Shown here: piece after piece, positions 49,886 through 58,813 of the stretch | How positions within the stretch are numbered: the first letter of the stretch is position 1 | How the letters are laid out: every line of letters starts with the position of its first letter | Origin: an uncultured Lachnospiraceae bacterium | GTDB lineage: Bacteria > Bacillota > Clostridia > Lachnospirales > Lachnospiraceae | Assembly (NCBI GenBank): GCA_947630855.1 | Contig: CANRJF010000003.1 | Coordinates: 1-64,000 of the forward strand | DNA length: 64,000 bases | Reading direction: 5' to 3' | Made by a program: the position numbers and the translations under genes | Notes under the pieces: generated by a model | Databases searched by the model: none | The model's input: only the letters and a program-made list of their open reading frames with translations | Told to the model about the DNA's origin: nothing

Positions 49886-49916
49886 TTGTTTAGAATCTGC
49901 CTTCCCTTCCTGTTTT

Positions 49917-50138
49917 TTAGTTTCCCTTACTGCTTAAGGGATTGCTTCTCTCCGTAAAAAAAGGATTGTTATCCGGTGCCGGTTTGTCCCTGTCGGAATA
50001 AAAACCCTGCTGTTTTACAGCAGCCGCAGAACCACTGTCAACATTTTTGTTAGTTATACGGTTTTTAATATCTGCCTGTTTTGCCTGATGCACATCTCTT
50101 GTGACAGAATTTAAATTCACATCTTTATTTTTTCCCAT
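49917..50138 (-). CDS. Small hydrophilic protein of unknown function
   Basis: A 73-residue protein from the ATG at 50138 (AAAGGAG upstream; the frame opens at a TTG at 50186). It is rich in Asn, Lys, Asp and Ser, has no hydrophobic core or Cys, and looks partly disordered (NVDSGSAAAVKQQGFYSD). I do not recognise it. It is convergent with the NlpC gene and divergent from the fatty acid operon. Confidence 0.55.
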   Translation of the reverse strand: MGKNKDVNLNSVTRDVHQAKQADIKNRITNKNVDSGSAAAVKQQGFYSDRDKPAPDNNPFFTERSNPLSSKGN

Positions 50139-50169
50139 GGAGGCTCCTTTCTTGTTTTTATACCTGTGA

Positions 50170-50227
50170 GCCAAATGATTTGCCAACAGGTATCCTCCGT
50201 TTCAATGAGAATAGCAAATCATTTGGC
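50170..50227. repeat. Perfect 14-bp inverted repeat, 30-bp spacer
   Basis: GCCAAATGATTTGC (50170-50183) and GCAAATCATTTGGC (50214-50227). It lies in the leader of the small gene at 49917-50138, so it could form a long hairpin in that mRNA or be a paired protein-binding site. Confidence 0.55.
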
Positions 50228-50324
50228 AAATGTGTATGCTCTGAAGTATAGTATACAGTTTGTGTAATTATGGGGGAAATTATTCATCTGCGGGCAGGAT
50301 GTGCAAAGTGAATAAAAAAAACAG

Positions 50325-50353
50325 TTGACAAATATATCCAGCCCTACTATACT
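50325..50353 (+). promoter_or_regulatory. Consensus promoter of the fatty acid operon
   Basis: TTGACA (50325-50330), 17 nt, TATACT (50348-50353). The first operator box starts within the -10 hexamer, so regulator binding should block RNA polymerase. Confidence 0.85.
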
Positions 50354-50399
50354 TTGATTGTCAAATAATTTGACAGTCAAAGTATTTGTCTGTCAAACA
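50351..50399 (+). promoter_or_regulatory. Three tandem FabT-like operator boxes
   Basis: ACTTTGATTGTCAAAT (50351-50366), ATTTGACAGTCAAAGT (50368-50383) and ATTTGTCTGTCAAACA (50384-50399). Each is a TTTGA-nn-GTCAAA-type palindrome and they repeat every 16 bp. FabT, the MarR-type fatty acid regulator of streptococci, binds similar TTTGA/TCAAA palindromes (family knowledge). A MarR gene closes this operon. Confidence 0.78.
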
Positions 50400-50434
50400 T
50401 AATAAAATGGTTAAGAGGAAAAGGAGAAAATCAC

Positions 50435-50668
50435 ATGTTAGAAAAATTGAAAGCAATCATTGCAGAGCAGTTAAACGTTGGGGAAGACGAGGTAAAGGCA
50501 GAAAGCAACTTCAAAGACGATTTGGGAGCAGATTCTCTGGATTTGTTTGAGCTTGTTATGAGCCTGGAAGAGGAGTACGGTGTTGAGATTCCCTCTGAGG
50601 ACTTAGAGAAGATTTTAACTGTAAATGATGTTATAGAGTATTTAAAAACTAAAGGCGTAGAGGCATAG
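50435..50668 (+). CDS. acpP: Acyl carrier protein
   Basis: A 77-residue acidic helical protein. The phosphopantetheine site is Ser34 in [15 protein letters not shown]. It carries growing acyl chains for the enzymes encoded downstream. AAAGGAG precedes the ATG. First gene of the operon, 5 bp from fabK. Confidence 0.96.
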   Translation: MLEKLKAIIAEQLNVGEDEVKAESNFKDDLGADSLDLFELVMSLEEEYGVEIPSEDLEKILTVNDVIEYLKTKGVEA

Positions 50669-50673
50669 TCATT

Positions 50674-51603
50674 ATGAAAACCAGAATTACAGAATTACTT
50701 GGAATCAAGTATCCCATTATTCAGGGGGGAATGGCATGGGTGGCAGAGTACCATCTGGCAGCGGCTGTTTCCAATGCCGGAGGGCTTGGAATCATCGGAG
50801 CAGCCAGTGCTCCTCCTGAGGTAGTAAGGGAACAGGTACAAAAGGTAAAAGAACTAACGGACAAGCCTTTCGGCGTAAATGTTATGCTGATGAATCCCAA
50901 TGCCCCGGAAGTGGCACAGGTTGTCGTGGAAGAAGGGGTAAAAGTTGTAACTACCGGCGCCGGAAATCCGGGTAAGTTTATTGATATGTGGAAAGAAGCA
51001 GGAATTAAGGTGATTCCGGTAGTAGCCAGCGTGGCAATGGCAAAGATGATGGAGCGTGGCGGTGCCGATGCCGTTGTGGCAGAGGGAACGGAATCCGGCG
51101 GACATATCGGAAGTGCAACTACCATGACTCTGGTTCCCCAGGTTGTGGATGCAGTGGATATTCCCGTTATCGCAGCAGGGGGCATTGGTGACGGAAGAGG
51201 TTTTGCCGCAGCTATGATGCTGGGAGCAGAAGGCGTTCAGATGGGAACCCGCTTTGTGGTTGCAAAAGAATCCATTGTACATTCCAATTACAAAGAAAGT
51301 ATTATAAAGGCAAAAGATATTGATTCCGTTGTGACGGGAAGAAGTACCGGGCATCCAATCCGTGTACTGCGCAACAAGATGACCAGGGAATATTTAAAGA
51401 TGGAAGAGGAAGGCGTGGAGTTAGAAGAGTTGGAGCGTCTTACATTAGGTTCCCTGCGGAAAGCGGTTATGGAAGGTGACGTGGTCAACGGAAGCCTGAT
51501 GGCAGGCCAGATTGCAGGATTGATAAGCAAAGAACAGACCTGCAGGGAAATGATAGAAGAAATTATGGAGCAGGCAGATAATTTGCTGCAAAAAAACAGG
51601 TAA
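50674..51603 (+). CDS. fabK: Enoyl-ACP reductase II (FMN-dependent)
   Basis: A 309-residue TIM-barrel flavoprotein of the nitronate monooxygenase/FabK group: IIQGGMAWVAEYHLAAAVSNAGGLG at the start in shorter pieces (QGGMAWV, NAGGLGIIG), GGHIGS for FMN phosphate, VIAAGGIGDGRG and GVQMGTRF. It performs the last reduction step of each elongation cycle in bacteria that lack FabI. The position next to acpP supports FabK rather than nitronate monooxygenase. Confidence 0.93.
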   Translation: MKTRITELLGIKYPIIQGGMAWVAEYHLAAAVSNAGGLGIIGAASAPPEVVREQVQKVKELTDKPFGVNVMLMNPNAPEVAQVVVEEGVKVVTTGAGNPGKFIDMWKEAGIKVIPVVASVAMAKMMERGGADAVVAEGTESGGHIGSATTMTLVPQVVDAVDIPVIAAGGIGDGRGFAAAMMLGAEGVQMGTRFVVAKESIVHSNYKESIIKAKDIDSVVTGRSTGHPIRVLRNKMTREYLKMEEEGVELEELERLTLGSLRKAVMEGDVVNGSLMAGQIAGLISKEQTCREMIEEIMEQADNLLQKNR

Positions 51604-51674
51604 AAGGGCAACTGAAAAACTAATTGAAAAAGTAACTGAACTGAACAGATATGAAAAAGATAGGAGATATTGGC

Positions 51675-52589
51675 ATGGGTAAGCTGGTATTTATGTTTCC
51701 CGGACAGGGAGCACAGTATGTAGGAATGGGCAAGGAATTTTATGATGCCATTCCTGCATGTAAAAAAGTGTATGAGCTGGCATCAGAAGCCTCCGGTTTG
51801 GATATTCCCCAATTATGTTTTGAGGAAAATGACCGGATTAACATTACGGAGTACACGCAGATTGCAATGCTTGCAACAGAGGCAGCTATTTTAACCGCAT
51901 TAAAGGAAGAGGGAATCACACCGGACGTTGCTGCCGGATTAAGCCTGGGAGAATACGGGGCATTAATTGCTGCAGGTGTTATGGATATGAAAGACGCGTT
52001 TTCCGTTGTAAGGAAAAGGGGAATTTATATGCAGGAGGCTGTTCCTACGGGGGGAGCAATGAGCGCCGTTTTAGGGCTTGAGGCAGATATTATTGAAGGA
52101 GTCTGCCAGAAGACGGAGGGCATTGTGTCCATTGCAAATTATAACTGTCCGGGACAGATTGTGATTACCGGTGAAAAATCTGCTGTGAACGCGGCAGGAG
52201 AGACATTAAAGGCAGCCGGGGCAAAACGTGTGGTACCGCTTAAGGTCAGCGGGCCTTTCCACTCTGACATGATGTCCGGTGCCGGAGAAAAGCTGGGTGA
52301 AGCATTAAAAGATGTAAAAATTGCAGACAGTTTCCTGCCGTACCTTGCCAATGTCACCGGGGATTATGTAACAGATGCAGACCAGGTAAAGCCTTTATTA
52401 CAGCAGCAGGTAGCTTCTTCCGTGCGCTGGCAGCAGACCGTAGAACGCCTGATTGCAGACGGGGCGGACGCATTTTTGGAAATCGGGCCGGGAAAAACAT
52501 TAACCGGATTTATGCGTAAAATTAACAGGGATGTAAAAGTAGATAATATTGATAAGCTGGAGGATTTTGAAAAATATGTTGGAAAATAA
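51675..52589 (+). CDS. fabD: Malonyl-CoA:ACP transacylase
   Basis: A 304-residue protein; the ATG at 51675 (GGAGAT upstream) starts the canonical [19 protein letters not shown]. The nucleophile Ser lies in [10 protein letters not shown] and the catalytic His in GPFHSDMM. It loads malonyl units onto AcpP. It overlaps fabG by 14 bp. Confidence 0.95.
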   Translation: MGKLVFMFPGQGAQYVGMGKEFYDAIPACKKVYELASEASGLDIPQLCFEENDRINITEYTQIAMLATEAAILTALKEEGITPDVAAGLSLGEYGALIAAGVMDMKDAFSVVRKRGIYMQEAVPTGGAMSAVLGLEADIIEGVCQKTEGIVSIANYNCPGQIVITGEKSAVNAAGETLKAAGAKRVVPLKVSGPFHSDMMSGAGEKLGEALKDVKIADSFLPYLANVTGDYVTDADQVKPLLQQQVASSVRWQQTVERLIADGADAFLEIGPGKTLTGFMRKINRDVKVDNIDKLEDFEKYVGK

Positions 52590-53316
52590 AATTGCCCTGG
52601 TTACCGGCGCAAGCCGGGGAATAGGAAAAGAGATTGCCCTTTCCCTTGCAAAAGAAGGCGCTGCGGTAATTTTAAATTACAATGGCTCCAAAGAAAAAGC
52701 CGAACAGGCGGCGGAGGAAATCAAAGCTGCCGGAGGAAATGCGGAAATATATCAGTGCAATGTTTCCGATTTTGATGCCTGCGGCGCTATGATTTCGGAG
52801 TTAATTAAAAAATATGGCAGAATTGATATTCTGGTAAACAATGCGGGGATTACCAGGGATGGCCTTTTAATGAAAATGTCCGAAGAAGATTTTGACGCAG
52901 TAGTAAATACCAATCTGAAAGGGGCATTTAATACAATTCGCCATATGTCCAGATATTTCTTAAAACAAAGAAGCGGAAAGATTATTAATATATCTTCCGT
53001 TTCCGGCATTTTAGGAAATGCGGGACAGGCAAATTACAGTGCAAGCAAAGCAGGCGTCATTGGTCTTACCAAAAGCGTGGCAAGAGAGCTTGCAAGCAGG
53101 GGAATTAATGTAAATGCCATTGCCCCGGGATTCGTGGCAACAGATATGACAGATGCCATGACAGATGATGCAAAGGCGGCCATGACAGATGCAATTCCTT
53201 TGAAACGTATTGGCACTACAAAGGATATTGCAAACATGGCAGTATTTTTAGCGTCAGATTTGTCGGATTATATTACAGGGCAGGTTTTTGCTGTGGATGG
53301 CGGAATGAGTATGTAG
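52576..53316 (+). CDS. fabG: 3-oxoacyl-ACP reductase
   Basis: A 246-residue short-chain dehydrogenase. It has the NADPH loop TGASRGIG at about 10-17, [14 protein letters not shown], catalytic Ser in NISSVSG, and Tyr/Lys in YSASKAG. The ATG at 52576 lies inside the end of fabD, with GGAGGATT upstream. It reduces the keto group after each condensation. Confidence 0.95.
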   Translation: MLENKIALVTGASRGIGKEIALSLAKEGAAVILNYNGSKEKAEQAAEEIKAAGGNAEIYQCNVSDFDACGAMISELIKKYGRIDILVNNAGITRDGLLMKMSEEDFDAVVNTNLKGAFNTIRHMSRYFLKQRSGKIINISSVSGILGNAGQANYSASKAGVIGLTKSVARELASRGINVNAIAPGFVATDMTDAMTDDAKAAMTDAIPLKRIGTTKDIANMAVFLASDLSDYITGQVFAVDGGMSM

Positions 53317-53335
53317 GATATCGGAGGAATAAGAA

Positions 53336-54571
53336 ATGAGCAAGAGAGTAGTTGTTACAGGCATGGGCGCTATCACCCCCATTGGGCTTTCCATTGGAGA
53401 ATTCTGGCAGTCCGTAAAAGAAGGCAGGATTGGATTTGCGCCTATTACACGTTTTGATACCACAGATTATAAATGCCATATTGCTGCTGAAGTCAAAGGT
53501 TTTGTGGGTAAAGATTATATGGATTTTAAGACGGCAAAGAGAATGGATTTGTTTGGCCAGTTTGCAGTGGCGGCTGCAAAGGAAGCTATGGAGGATTCCG
53601 GCATTGAAATGGAAAAGGAAGATCCGTATCGGGCAGGAGTTTCTGTTGGTTCCGGTGTGGGGGGGCTTTTGACCCTGGAAAATGAACATATTAAGTTGTT
53701 GAATAAAGGCCCAAACCGTGTAAATCCTTTAATGGTGCCTATGATGATTACCAACATGGCGGCAGGCAATATTTCCATCCAGTTTGGATTAAAGGGAAAG
53801 AGCCTTAATGTGGTAACTGCATGTACTACGGGAACAAATTCCATTGGAGAGGCATTCCGTACCATTCAGTACGGAGATGCGGACATAATGGTTGCAGGCG
53901 GCGCTGAGAGCAGTGTAACGCCGGTGGGAATTGCAGGTTTTGCCGCTCTTACGGCTCTTTCTACCGTAAATGACCCGGAGAAATGCTCTCTTCCTTTTGA
54001 CAAAAACAGAAGCGGTTTTGTCATGGGAGAAGGAGCCGCAATTGTTGTGTTGGAGGAGTTAGAGCACGCAAAGGCAAGGGGTGCAAAGATTTACGCAGAA
54101 ATAACAGGTTATGGCTGTTCTTCCGACGCATATCACATCACTTCTCCCCAGGAGGACGGCGCAGGAGCGGCAAGGGCAATGTTAAATGCCGTGGAAGACG
54201 GAGGAATAAAGCCCGAAGATATTTACTATATCAATGCCCATGGAACGGGAACCCATCACAATGACTTGTTTGAGACAAGGGCAATTAAACTTGCTTTTGG
54301 TGAACATGCAAAAAGTATTAAGATTAATTCAACCAAATCTATGGTAGGACATCTTTTAGGGGCGGCAGGGGCCATTGAGTTTGTCACCTGTGTAAAAGAA
54401 CTGGAAGAAGGATATTTACACCGGACGGTGGGATATACAACGCCGGATGAGGAGATAGATTTGGATTACTGCAGGGAGCCTGTAACCGGCGATTTCAAAT
54501 ATGCATTAAGCAATTCGCTGGGATTTGGCGGTCACAATTCAACTCTTTTAATCAGAAAATATGAGGGATAA
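53336..54571 (+). CDS. fabF: 3-oxoacyl-ACP synthase II
   Basis: A 411-residue condensing enzyme. The catalytic triad residues are visible: Cys in VTACTTGTNSIGEAF, His in NAHGTGTHHND and His in KSMVGHLLGAAGAIE. FGGHNSTLL closes the fold. It elongates acyl-ACP with malonyl-ACP. CGGAGGAAT precedes the ATG. Confidence 0.96.
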   Translation: MSKRVVVTGMGAITPIGLSIGEFWQSVKEGRIGFAPITRFDTTDYKCHIAAEVKGFVGKDYMDFKTAKRMDLFGQFAVAAAKEAMEDSGIEMEKEDPYRAGVSVGSGVGGLLTLENEHIKLLNKGPNRVNPLMVPMMITNMAAGNISIQFGLKGKSLNVVTACTTGTNSIGEAFRTIQYGDADIMVAGGAESSVTPVGIAGFAALTALSTVNDPEKCSLPFDKNRSGFVMGEGAAIVVLEELEHAKARGAKIYAEITGYGCSSDAYHITSPQEDGAGAARAMLNAVEDGGIKPEDIYYINAHGTGTHHNDLFETRAIKLAFGEHAKSIKINSTKSMVGHLLGAAGAIEFVTCVKELEEGYLHRTVGYTTPDEEIDLDYCREPVTGDFKYALSNSLGFGGHNSTLLIRKYEG

Positions 54572-54574
54572 ACA

Positions 54575-55012
54575 ATGTCATTATATAACACAAAACAAAT
54601 TATGGAAATTATTCCACACAGACAGCCGTTTTTGTTAATAGATACCATTGAGGAAGTGGAAGACGGAAAAAGGGCGGTAGGAAGAAAGTGCGTCAGCTAC
54701 AATGAGCCTTATTTTGCGGGACATTTCCCCAATGAACCGGTAATGCCGGGAGTATTGATTATTGAAGCCATGGCACAGGTGGGAGCGGTGGCAATTTTAA
54801 GCAAACCGGAGAATAAAGGCAAAACCGCATATTTTGCCGGCATTAATAATGCCAAATTCAAAAATAAAGTACTGCCCGGTGACGTGCTGGATTTGGAACT
54901 TGAGATTATCAAGGAAAAAGGCCCTATCGGAGTGGGCAGGGGAACTGCAAAAGTAAATGGGAAAGTTGCAGCATCCGCGGAACTTACATTTGCAATCGGA
55001 GGCGTAGATTAA
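54575..55012 (+). CDS. fabZ: 3-hydroxyacyl-ACP dehydratase
   Basis: A 145-residue hot-dog-fold enzyme with [13 protein letters not shown] and the active-site helix [20 protein letters not shown] (His and Glu). It dehydrates hydroxyacyl-ACP. It starts 3 bp after fabF. With no FabA, FabM or FabN in the operon, it may also help form unsaturated chains (inference). Confidence 0.95.
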   Translation: MSLYNTKQIMEIIPHRQPFLLIDTIEEVEDGKRAVGRKCVSYNEPYFAGHFPNEPVMPGVLIIEAMAQVGAVAILSKPENKGKTAYFAGINNAKFKNKVLPGDVLDLELEIIKEKGPIGVGRGTAKVNGKVAASAELTFAIGGVD

Positions 55013-55014
55013 AG

Positions 55015-56697
55015 ATGGCATCATTATTTAAAAAGAAAATCGAACAGCCGGCAAAAGAAAAATCAGATGTAATGGTGTGTCCGGCATGTAAAAGGGAACT
55101 TATAAAATCCCAGGTAAAAGAAAACAAGTATGTCTGCTACGAGTGCGGAAATTATTTTCGGGTGCGCACTTCAAAGCGCATCAGGATGGTGGCGGATGCA
55201 AAGAGTTTTTCTCCCTGGTTTGAGGATTTTGAGACAAAGAATCCCCTGGATTTCCCGGAATATGAGGAAAAAATCGCAGCGGCCCAGGAGAAGACGAACC
55301 TCCACGAAGGCGTTACCGTGGGAGAGGCAAAAATATACGGGGTAGATGTGGTGTTAGGTGTTTGTGATGCCAGATTTTTAATGGGCAGCATGGGACATGT
55401 GGTGGGAGAGAAGATTGCTTCCGCCGTAGAACTTGCCACAGAAAAACGTCTTCCGGTTATCTTATTCTGCTGCTCCGGCGGGGCAAGAATGCAGGAGGGA
55501 ATTATTTCTTTGATGCAGATGGCAAAAACCTCCGCAGCCTTAAAAAAACATTCTGATGCAGGTCTTTTGTATATTCCTGTGCTTACAGACCCCACAACCG
55601 GAGGGGTTACTGCCAGCTTTGCCATGCTGGGGGATATTATTCTGGCAGAGCCCGGGGCATTGATTGGTTTTGCAGGCCCCCGTGTTATTGAGCAGACCAT
55701 AGGCCAGAAACTTCCTGAAGGGTTCCAGAGGGCAGAGTTTCAGTTGCAGCATGGTTTTGTGGATGCCATTGTAGAGAGAAAAGATTTAAAGAAAACATTG
55801 TATAAGATATTAAAGATGCATGAGAAGCGGGAAGGGTTTGCCAATTTTGCCCCTGCCACGGACTTTACTTTTGCTCCCAGCGAGCTGATGAAAGAGCGCA
55901 TGGCAAAAAGTAGAAGTTTAAGCGCCTGGGAGAAAGTTAAGGCGGCAAGGAAGACGGACAGGCCCGCATCTGTGGATTATATAGATAAGATTTTTGACGA
56001 TTTCCTTGAACTTCACGGGGACCGGTATTTCCGGGATGACCCGGCAGTTGTAGGCGGAATCGCATATCTGGACGGCCAGCCGGTAACGGTAATCGGTGTA
56101 CACAAAGGGAAGGATATGAAAGACTGTATGCTTCACAATTACGGTATGCCTTCACCGGAGGGGTATCGTAAAGCACTGCGCCTTATGAAGCAGGCGGAAA
56201 AATTTGGAAGGCCCATTATCACTTTTGTAAATACATCAGGGGCATTCTGCGGCATGGAAGCAGAAGAAGGGGGACAAGGGGAAGCCATTGCCAGAAACCT
56301 TTATGAAATGTCGGCAGTAAAAGTTCCCATTCTCTGTCTTATGATTGGAGAAGGGGGAAGCGGCGGCGCATTGGCGTTGGCGGTAGGCAATGAAGTGTGG
56401 ATGATGGAAAATGCCACTTACTCCGTTTTGTCACCGGAAGGTTTTGCTTCTATCCTCTGGAAAGACGGAAGACGTGCAAAAGAAGCGGCAGAAGTTATGA
56501 AAATTACCGCCCAGGATTTGCACCATTTAAATGTAGTTGAGAAAATTATCCCGGAATACGGCGGGGCAGACGATAAAGCACTGCAGGATATATCTATGTT
56601 TATGAAGTTCCATATGAGAGAGTTTTTGGAGAAATATAAGGGAAAATCCGGTGAAGAGATAGCGGAGGAACGGTATAAACGGTTCAGGAGTTTTTAG
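55015..56697 (+). CDS. accDA: Fused acetyl-CoA carboxylase carboxyltransferase beta-alpha subunit
   Basis: A 560-residue fusion. The AccD half begins with a zinc ribbon (CPACKREL and CYECGNYF), then [15 protein letters not shown] and [15 protein letters not shown]. The AccA half from about 300 has [35 protein letters not shown] and [20 protein letters not shown]. It transfers carboxyl from biotin to acetyl-CoA. accB (biotin carrier) and accC (biotin carboxylase) are not in this operon. It starts 2 bp after fabZ. Confidence 0.94.
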   Translation: MASLFKKKIEQPAKEKSDVMVCPACKRELIKSQVKENKYVCYECGNYFRVRTSKRIRMVADAKSFSPWFEDFETKNPLDFPEYEEKIAAAQEKTNLHEGVTVGEAKIYGVDVVLGVCDARFLMGSMGHVVGEKIASAVELATEKRLPVILFCCSGGARMQEGIISLMQMAKTSAALKKHSDAGLLYIPVLTDPTTGGVTASFAMLGDIILAEPGALIGFAGPRVIEQTIGQKLPEGFQRAEFQLQHGFVDAIVERKDLKKTLYKILKMHEKREGFANFAPATDFTFAPSELMKERMAKSRSLSAWEKVKAARKTDRPASVDYIDKIFDDFLELHGDRYFRDDPAVVGGIAYLDGQPVTVIGVHKGKDMKDCMLHNYGMPSPEGYRKALRLMKQAEKFGRPIITFVNTSGAFCGMEAEEGGQGEAIARNLYEMSAVKVPILCLMIGEGGSGGALALAVGNEVWMMENATYSVLSPEGFASILWKDGRRAKEAAEVMKITAQDLHHLNVVEKIIPEYGGADDKALQDISMFMKFHMREFLEKYKGKSGEEIAEERYKRFRSF

Positions 56698-56712
56698 GGA
56701 TAGGAGAAAGAG

Positions 56713-57678
56713 ATGAAAACCAGAATATGCGGTACCGGCAGTCTGCTTCCTGAGCAGACTGTAACCAATGATGATTTAAGTAAGATTATGGATACTTCCG
56801 ATGAGTGGATTAAAACCCGCACGGGAATCAGGGCAAGGCATCTTGCCACAAAAGAAACTTTAACGGGCCTTGCGGTGGAGGCTTCAAAGCAGGCAATGGA
56901 TGAAGCCGGAATTTTACCGGAACAGATAGATATGATTCTGGCAGCCACTTTGTCTGCGGATAATATATTTCCCAGCCTTTCCTGTGAATTACAGAGGGAA
57001 TTGGGGGCGGTAAATGCTACGGCATTTGACATCAATGCCGCCTGCTCAGGTTTTCTTTTTGCGCTGCATACGGCAGATGCATATATAAAAACCGGACGTT
57101 ATAAGACGATTCTGGTAGTGGGGGGCGAAATCCTCTCTAAAATGCTGGACTGGAACGACCGCAGTACATGTGTGCTGTTTGGGGACGGAGCAGGGGCAGT
57201 GATTGTAAAGGCAGACGAGGAATGCGGGATTTTAGGGATATCCCAGGGTTCAGACGGGGCCCTGGGGGAGGCCCTTTTATGTGAAAACAGGCAGATCAAC
57301 AATCCTTTTGCCAGCAATCCTGTTGAATTGTCCTACACAAAGATGAACGGCCAGGCGGTATATAAGTTTGCAGTGCGCACAGTGCCAAAAACCATTCATG
57401 AGGCGTTAAAGGAAGCAGGCCTTACAGTGGAAGATATTCAGTTATTTGTGCTGCATCAGGCAAATATCCGTATTATTGAATCCGTTGCAAAACGGTTGAA
57501 AGTACCTATGGATAAATTTCCCACAAACTTACAGGATTGCGGGAATATTTCGGCAGGAAGCGTGCCTATACTGCTGGATGAAATAAACCGGAAGGGAATG
57601 CTCCATAAAGGGGATAAAATAGTCCTTGCAGGTTTTGGCGGCGGCCTTACCTGGGGGGCGGCAGTTTTAAGCTGGTAG
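56713..57678 (+). CDS. fabH: 3-oxoacyl-ACP synthase III
   Basis: A 321-residue initiating condensing enzyme. The active site has Cys in INAACSGFLFAL, His in LHQANIRIIE and Asn in GNISAGSVP. It starts chains from acetyl-CoA or branched acyl-CoA and malonyl-ACP. AGGAGA precedes the ATG. Its place after accDA, near the operon end, differs from the usual first position. Confidence 0.95.
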   Translation: MKTRICGTGSLLPEQTVTNDDLSKIMDTSDEWIKTRTGIRARHLATKETLTGLAVEASKQAMDEAGILPEQIDMILAATLSADNIFPSLSCELQRELGAVNATAFDINAACSGFLFALHTADAYIKTGRYKTILVVGGEILSKMLDWNDRSTCVLFGDGAGAVIVKADEECGILGISQGSDGALGEALLCENRQINNPFASNPVELSYTKMNGQAVYKFAVRTVPKTIHEALKEAGLTVEDIQLFVLHQANIRIIESVAKRLKVPMDKFPTNLQDCGNISAGSVPILLDEINRKGMLHKGDKIVLAGFGGGLTWGAAVLSW

Positions 57679-57696
57679 AAAATGATGGAGGAAAAT

Positions 57697-58161
57697 ATGG
57701 AGGCAGTGAAGTTGTCTGATGCCGACGGAGTTTTAAACGAATTACTGGTAAAACTTTTTAAAGATATTGTGGAGATTGAGGAGAAATATCTGATTACAAA
57801 GGAATTCAGGGATATCAGTGTCAATGATATGCATGTTATAGAAGCTGTGGGAATAGAAGAGCCAAAAAGCATGTCAACGGTTGCCAAACTGCTAAATGTT
57901 ACCACGGGAACTCTTTCCAAAGCAATGGACGGGCTGGTGGAGAAAAAATACGTTTCCAAGGTCCGGGGCAGGAAGGATAAGCGTGTAGTATTTGCGTCTT
58001 TAACTGAAAAGGGAAAAAAAGCATACCGGCATCATGAAAGTTTTCACCGTAAGATGATAGAAAACGCCAAACGGGGGCTGAATGAGCAGGAGACAACCGT
58101 GTTAATATATTCCCTTGCAAAATTAAATGATTATTTCCATGAGATTTATGAGCAGCCTTAA
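57697..58161 (+). CDS. MarR-family regulator, likely FabT-like controller of the operon
   Basis: A 154-residue winged-helix protein; the ATG at 57697 has TGGAGG 5 nt upstream. The recognition region KSMSTVAKLLNVTTGTLSKAMDG and the wing GRKDKRVVFASLTEKGK match FabT/MarR. It is the last gene of the fatty acid operon. Three TTTGA/TCAAA palindromes at the operon promoter suggest it represses its own operon, with acyl-ACP as a likely co-repressor as known for FabT (inference by homology). Confidence 0.85.
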   Translation: MEAVKLSDADGVLNELLVKLFKDIVEIEEKYLITKEFRDISVNDMHVIEAVGIEEPKSMSTVAKLLNVTTGTLSKAMDGLVEKKYVSKVRGRKDKRVVFASLTEKGKKAYRHHESFHRKMIENAKRGLNEQETTVLIYSLAKLNDYFHEIYEQP

Positions 58162-58180
58162 AGGCTGCTCTTTAAATTTT
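58150..58180 (+). terminator. Terminator of the fatty acid operon
   Basis: GAGCAGCC (58150-58157), 5-nt loop, GGCTGCTC (58163-58170), then TTTAAATTTT. The stop codon of the MarR gene lies in the loop. Confidence 0.85.
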
Positions 58181-58203
58181 CTAGTACAAAATTACTAAAA
58201 ATA

Positions 58204-58232
58204 TTGAAATAAAAGATTGAAAATGGTATTAT
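58204..58232 (+). promoter_or_regulatory. Promoter of NfeD gene
   Basis: TTGAAA (58204-58209), 17 nt, TATTAT (58227-58232), about 90 bp before the ATG. Confidence 0.5.
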
Positions 58233-58324
58233 AGGAAGTGGATTAATAATGAAAACATATATAAATGTAGTTCCTTGTATATAAAAATATATGGTTTAAA
58301 TAATAAACTTTAAGGAGGCAGAAC

Positions 58325-58771
58325 ATGACAATAATGATATGGCTGGTCATAATGATTGTTTGCTTGCTGATTGAGGCGATTACCGTTGGACTGGCGACCA
58401 TATGGTTTGCGGCGGGGGCCCTGGCAGCCATCATTGTCTGTGCCCTTGGCATGGGGGCTTTGGGGCAGTGGCTGGTTTTCTTTGCTGTATCCATGGTGCT
58501 GCTGATATTTACAAGACCGTTGGCGGTAAAGTATATTAATGCCAAAAAAGTTACCACCAACTATGAGGATGCCATAGGAAGGACGGTTCAGATAACGGAA
58601 CAGGTTGACAATATAAAAGGGACGGGTACAGCCGTTTTAAATGGCCAGGAGTGGACTGCCAGAAGCTGGCAGGAGGATAAAGTTCTGGAAAAAGATACAC
58701 TGGCAAAGGTATTGGAAGTGACAGGAGTGAGGCTTATCGTGGCTCCGGTAGAGCAGGATGCAGGAGAATAA
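58325..58771 (+). CDS. NfeD-family membrane protein
   Basis: A 148-residue protein. Two or three N-terminal membrane helices (IWLVIMIVCLLIEAITVGLA, LVFFAVSMVLLIFTRP) are followed by a C-terminal OB-fold (about 85-145; IGRTVQITEQVDNIKGTG, GQEWTARSW). NfeD proteins partner with flotillin/SPFH proteins in membrane microdomains, but no SPFH gene is adjacent; the next gene is a chemoreceptor. AAGGAGG precedes the ATG. Confidence 0.85.
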   Translation: MTIMIWLVIMIVCLLIEAITVGLATIWFAAGALAAIIVCALGMGALGQWLVFFAVSMVLLIFTRPLAVKYINAKKVTTNYEDAIGRTVQITEQVDNIKGTGTAVLNGQEWTARSWQEDKVLEKDTLAKVLEVTGVRLIVAPVEQDAGE

Positions 58772-58813
58772 AATACGAATAATACATTGGATAAGTGTTG
58801 AAAGGAGAATACG

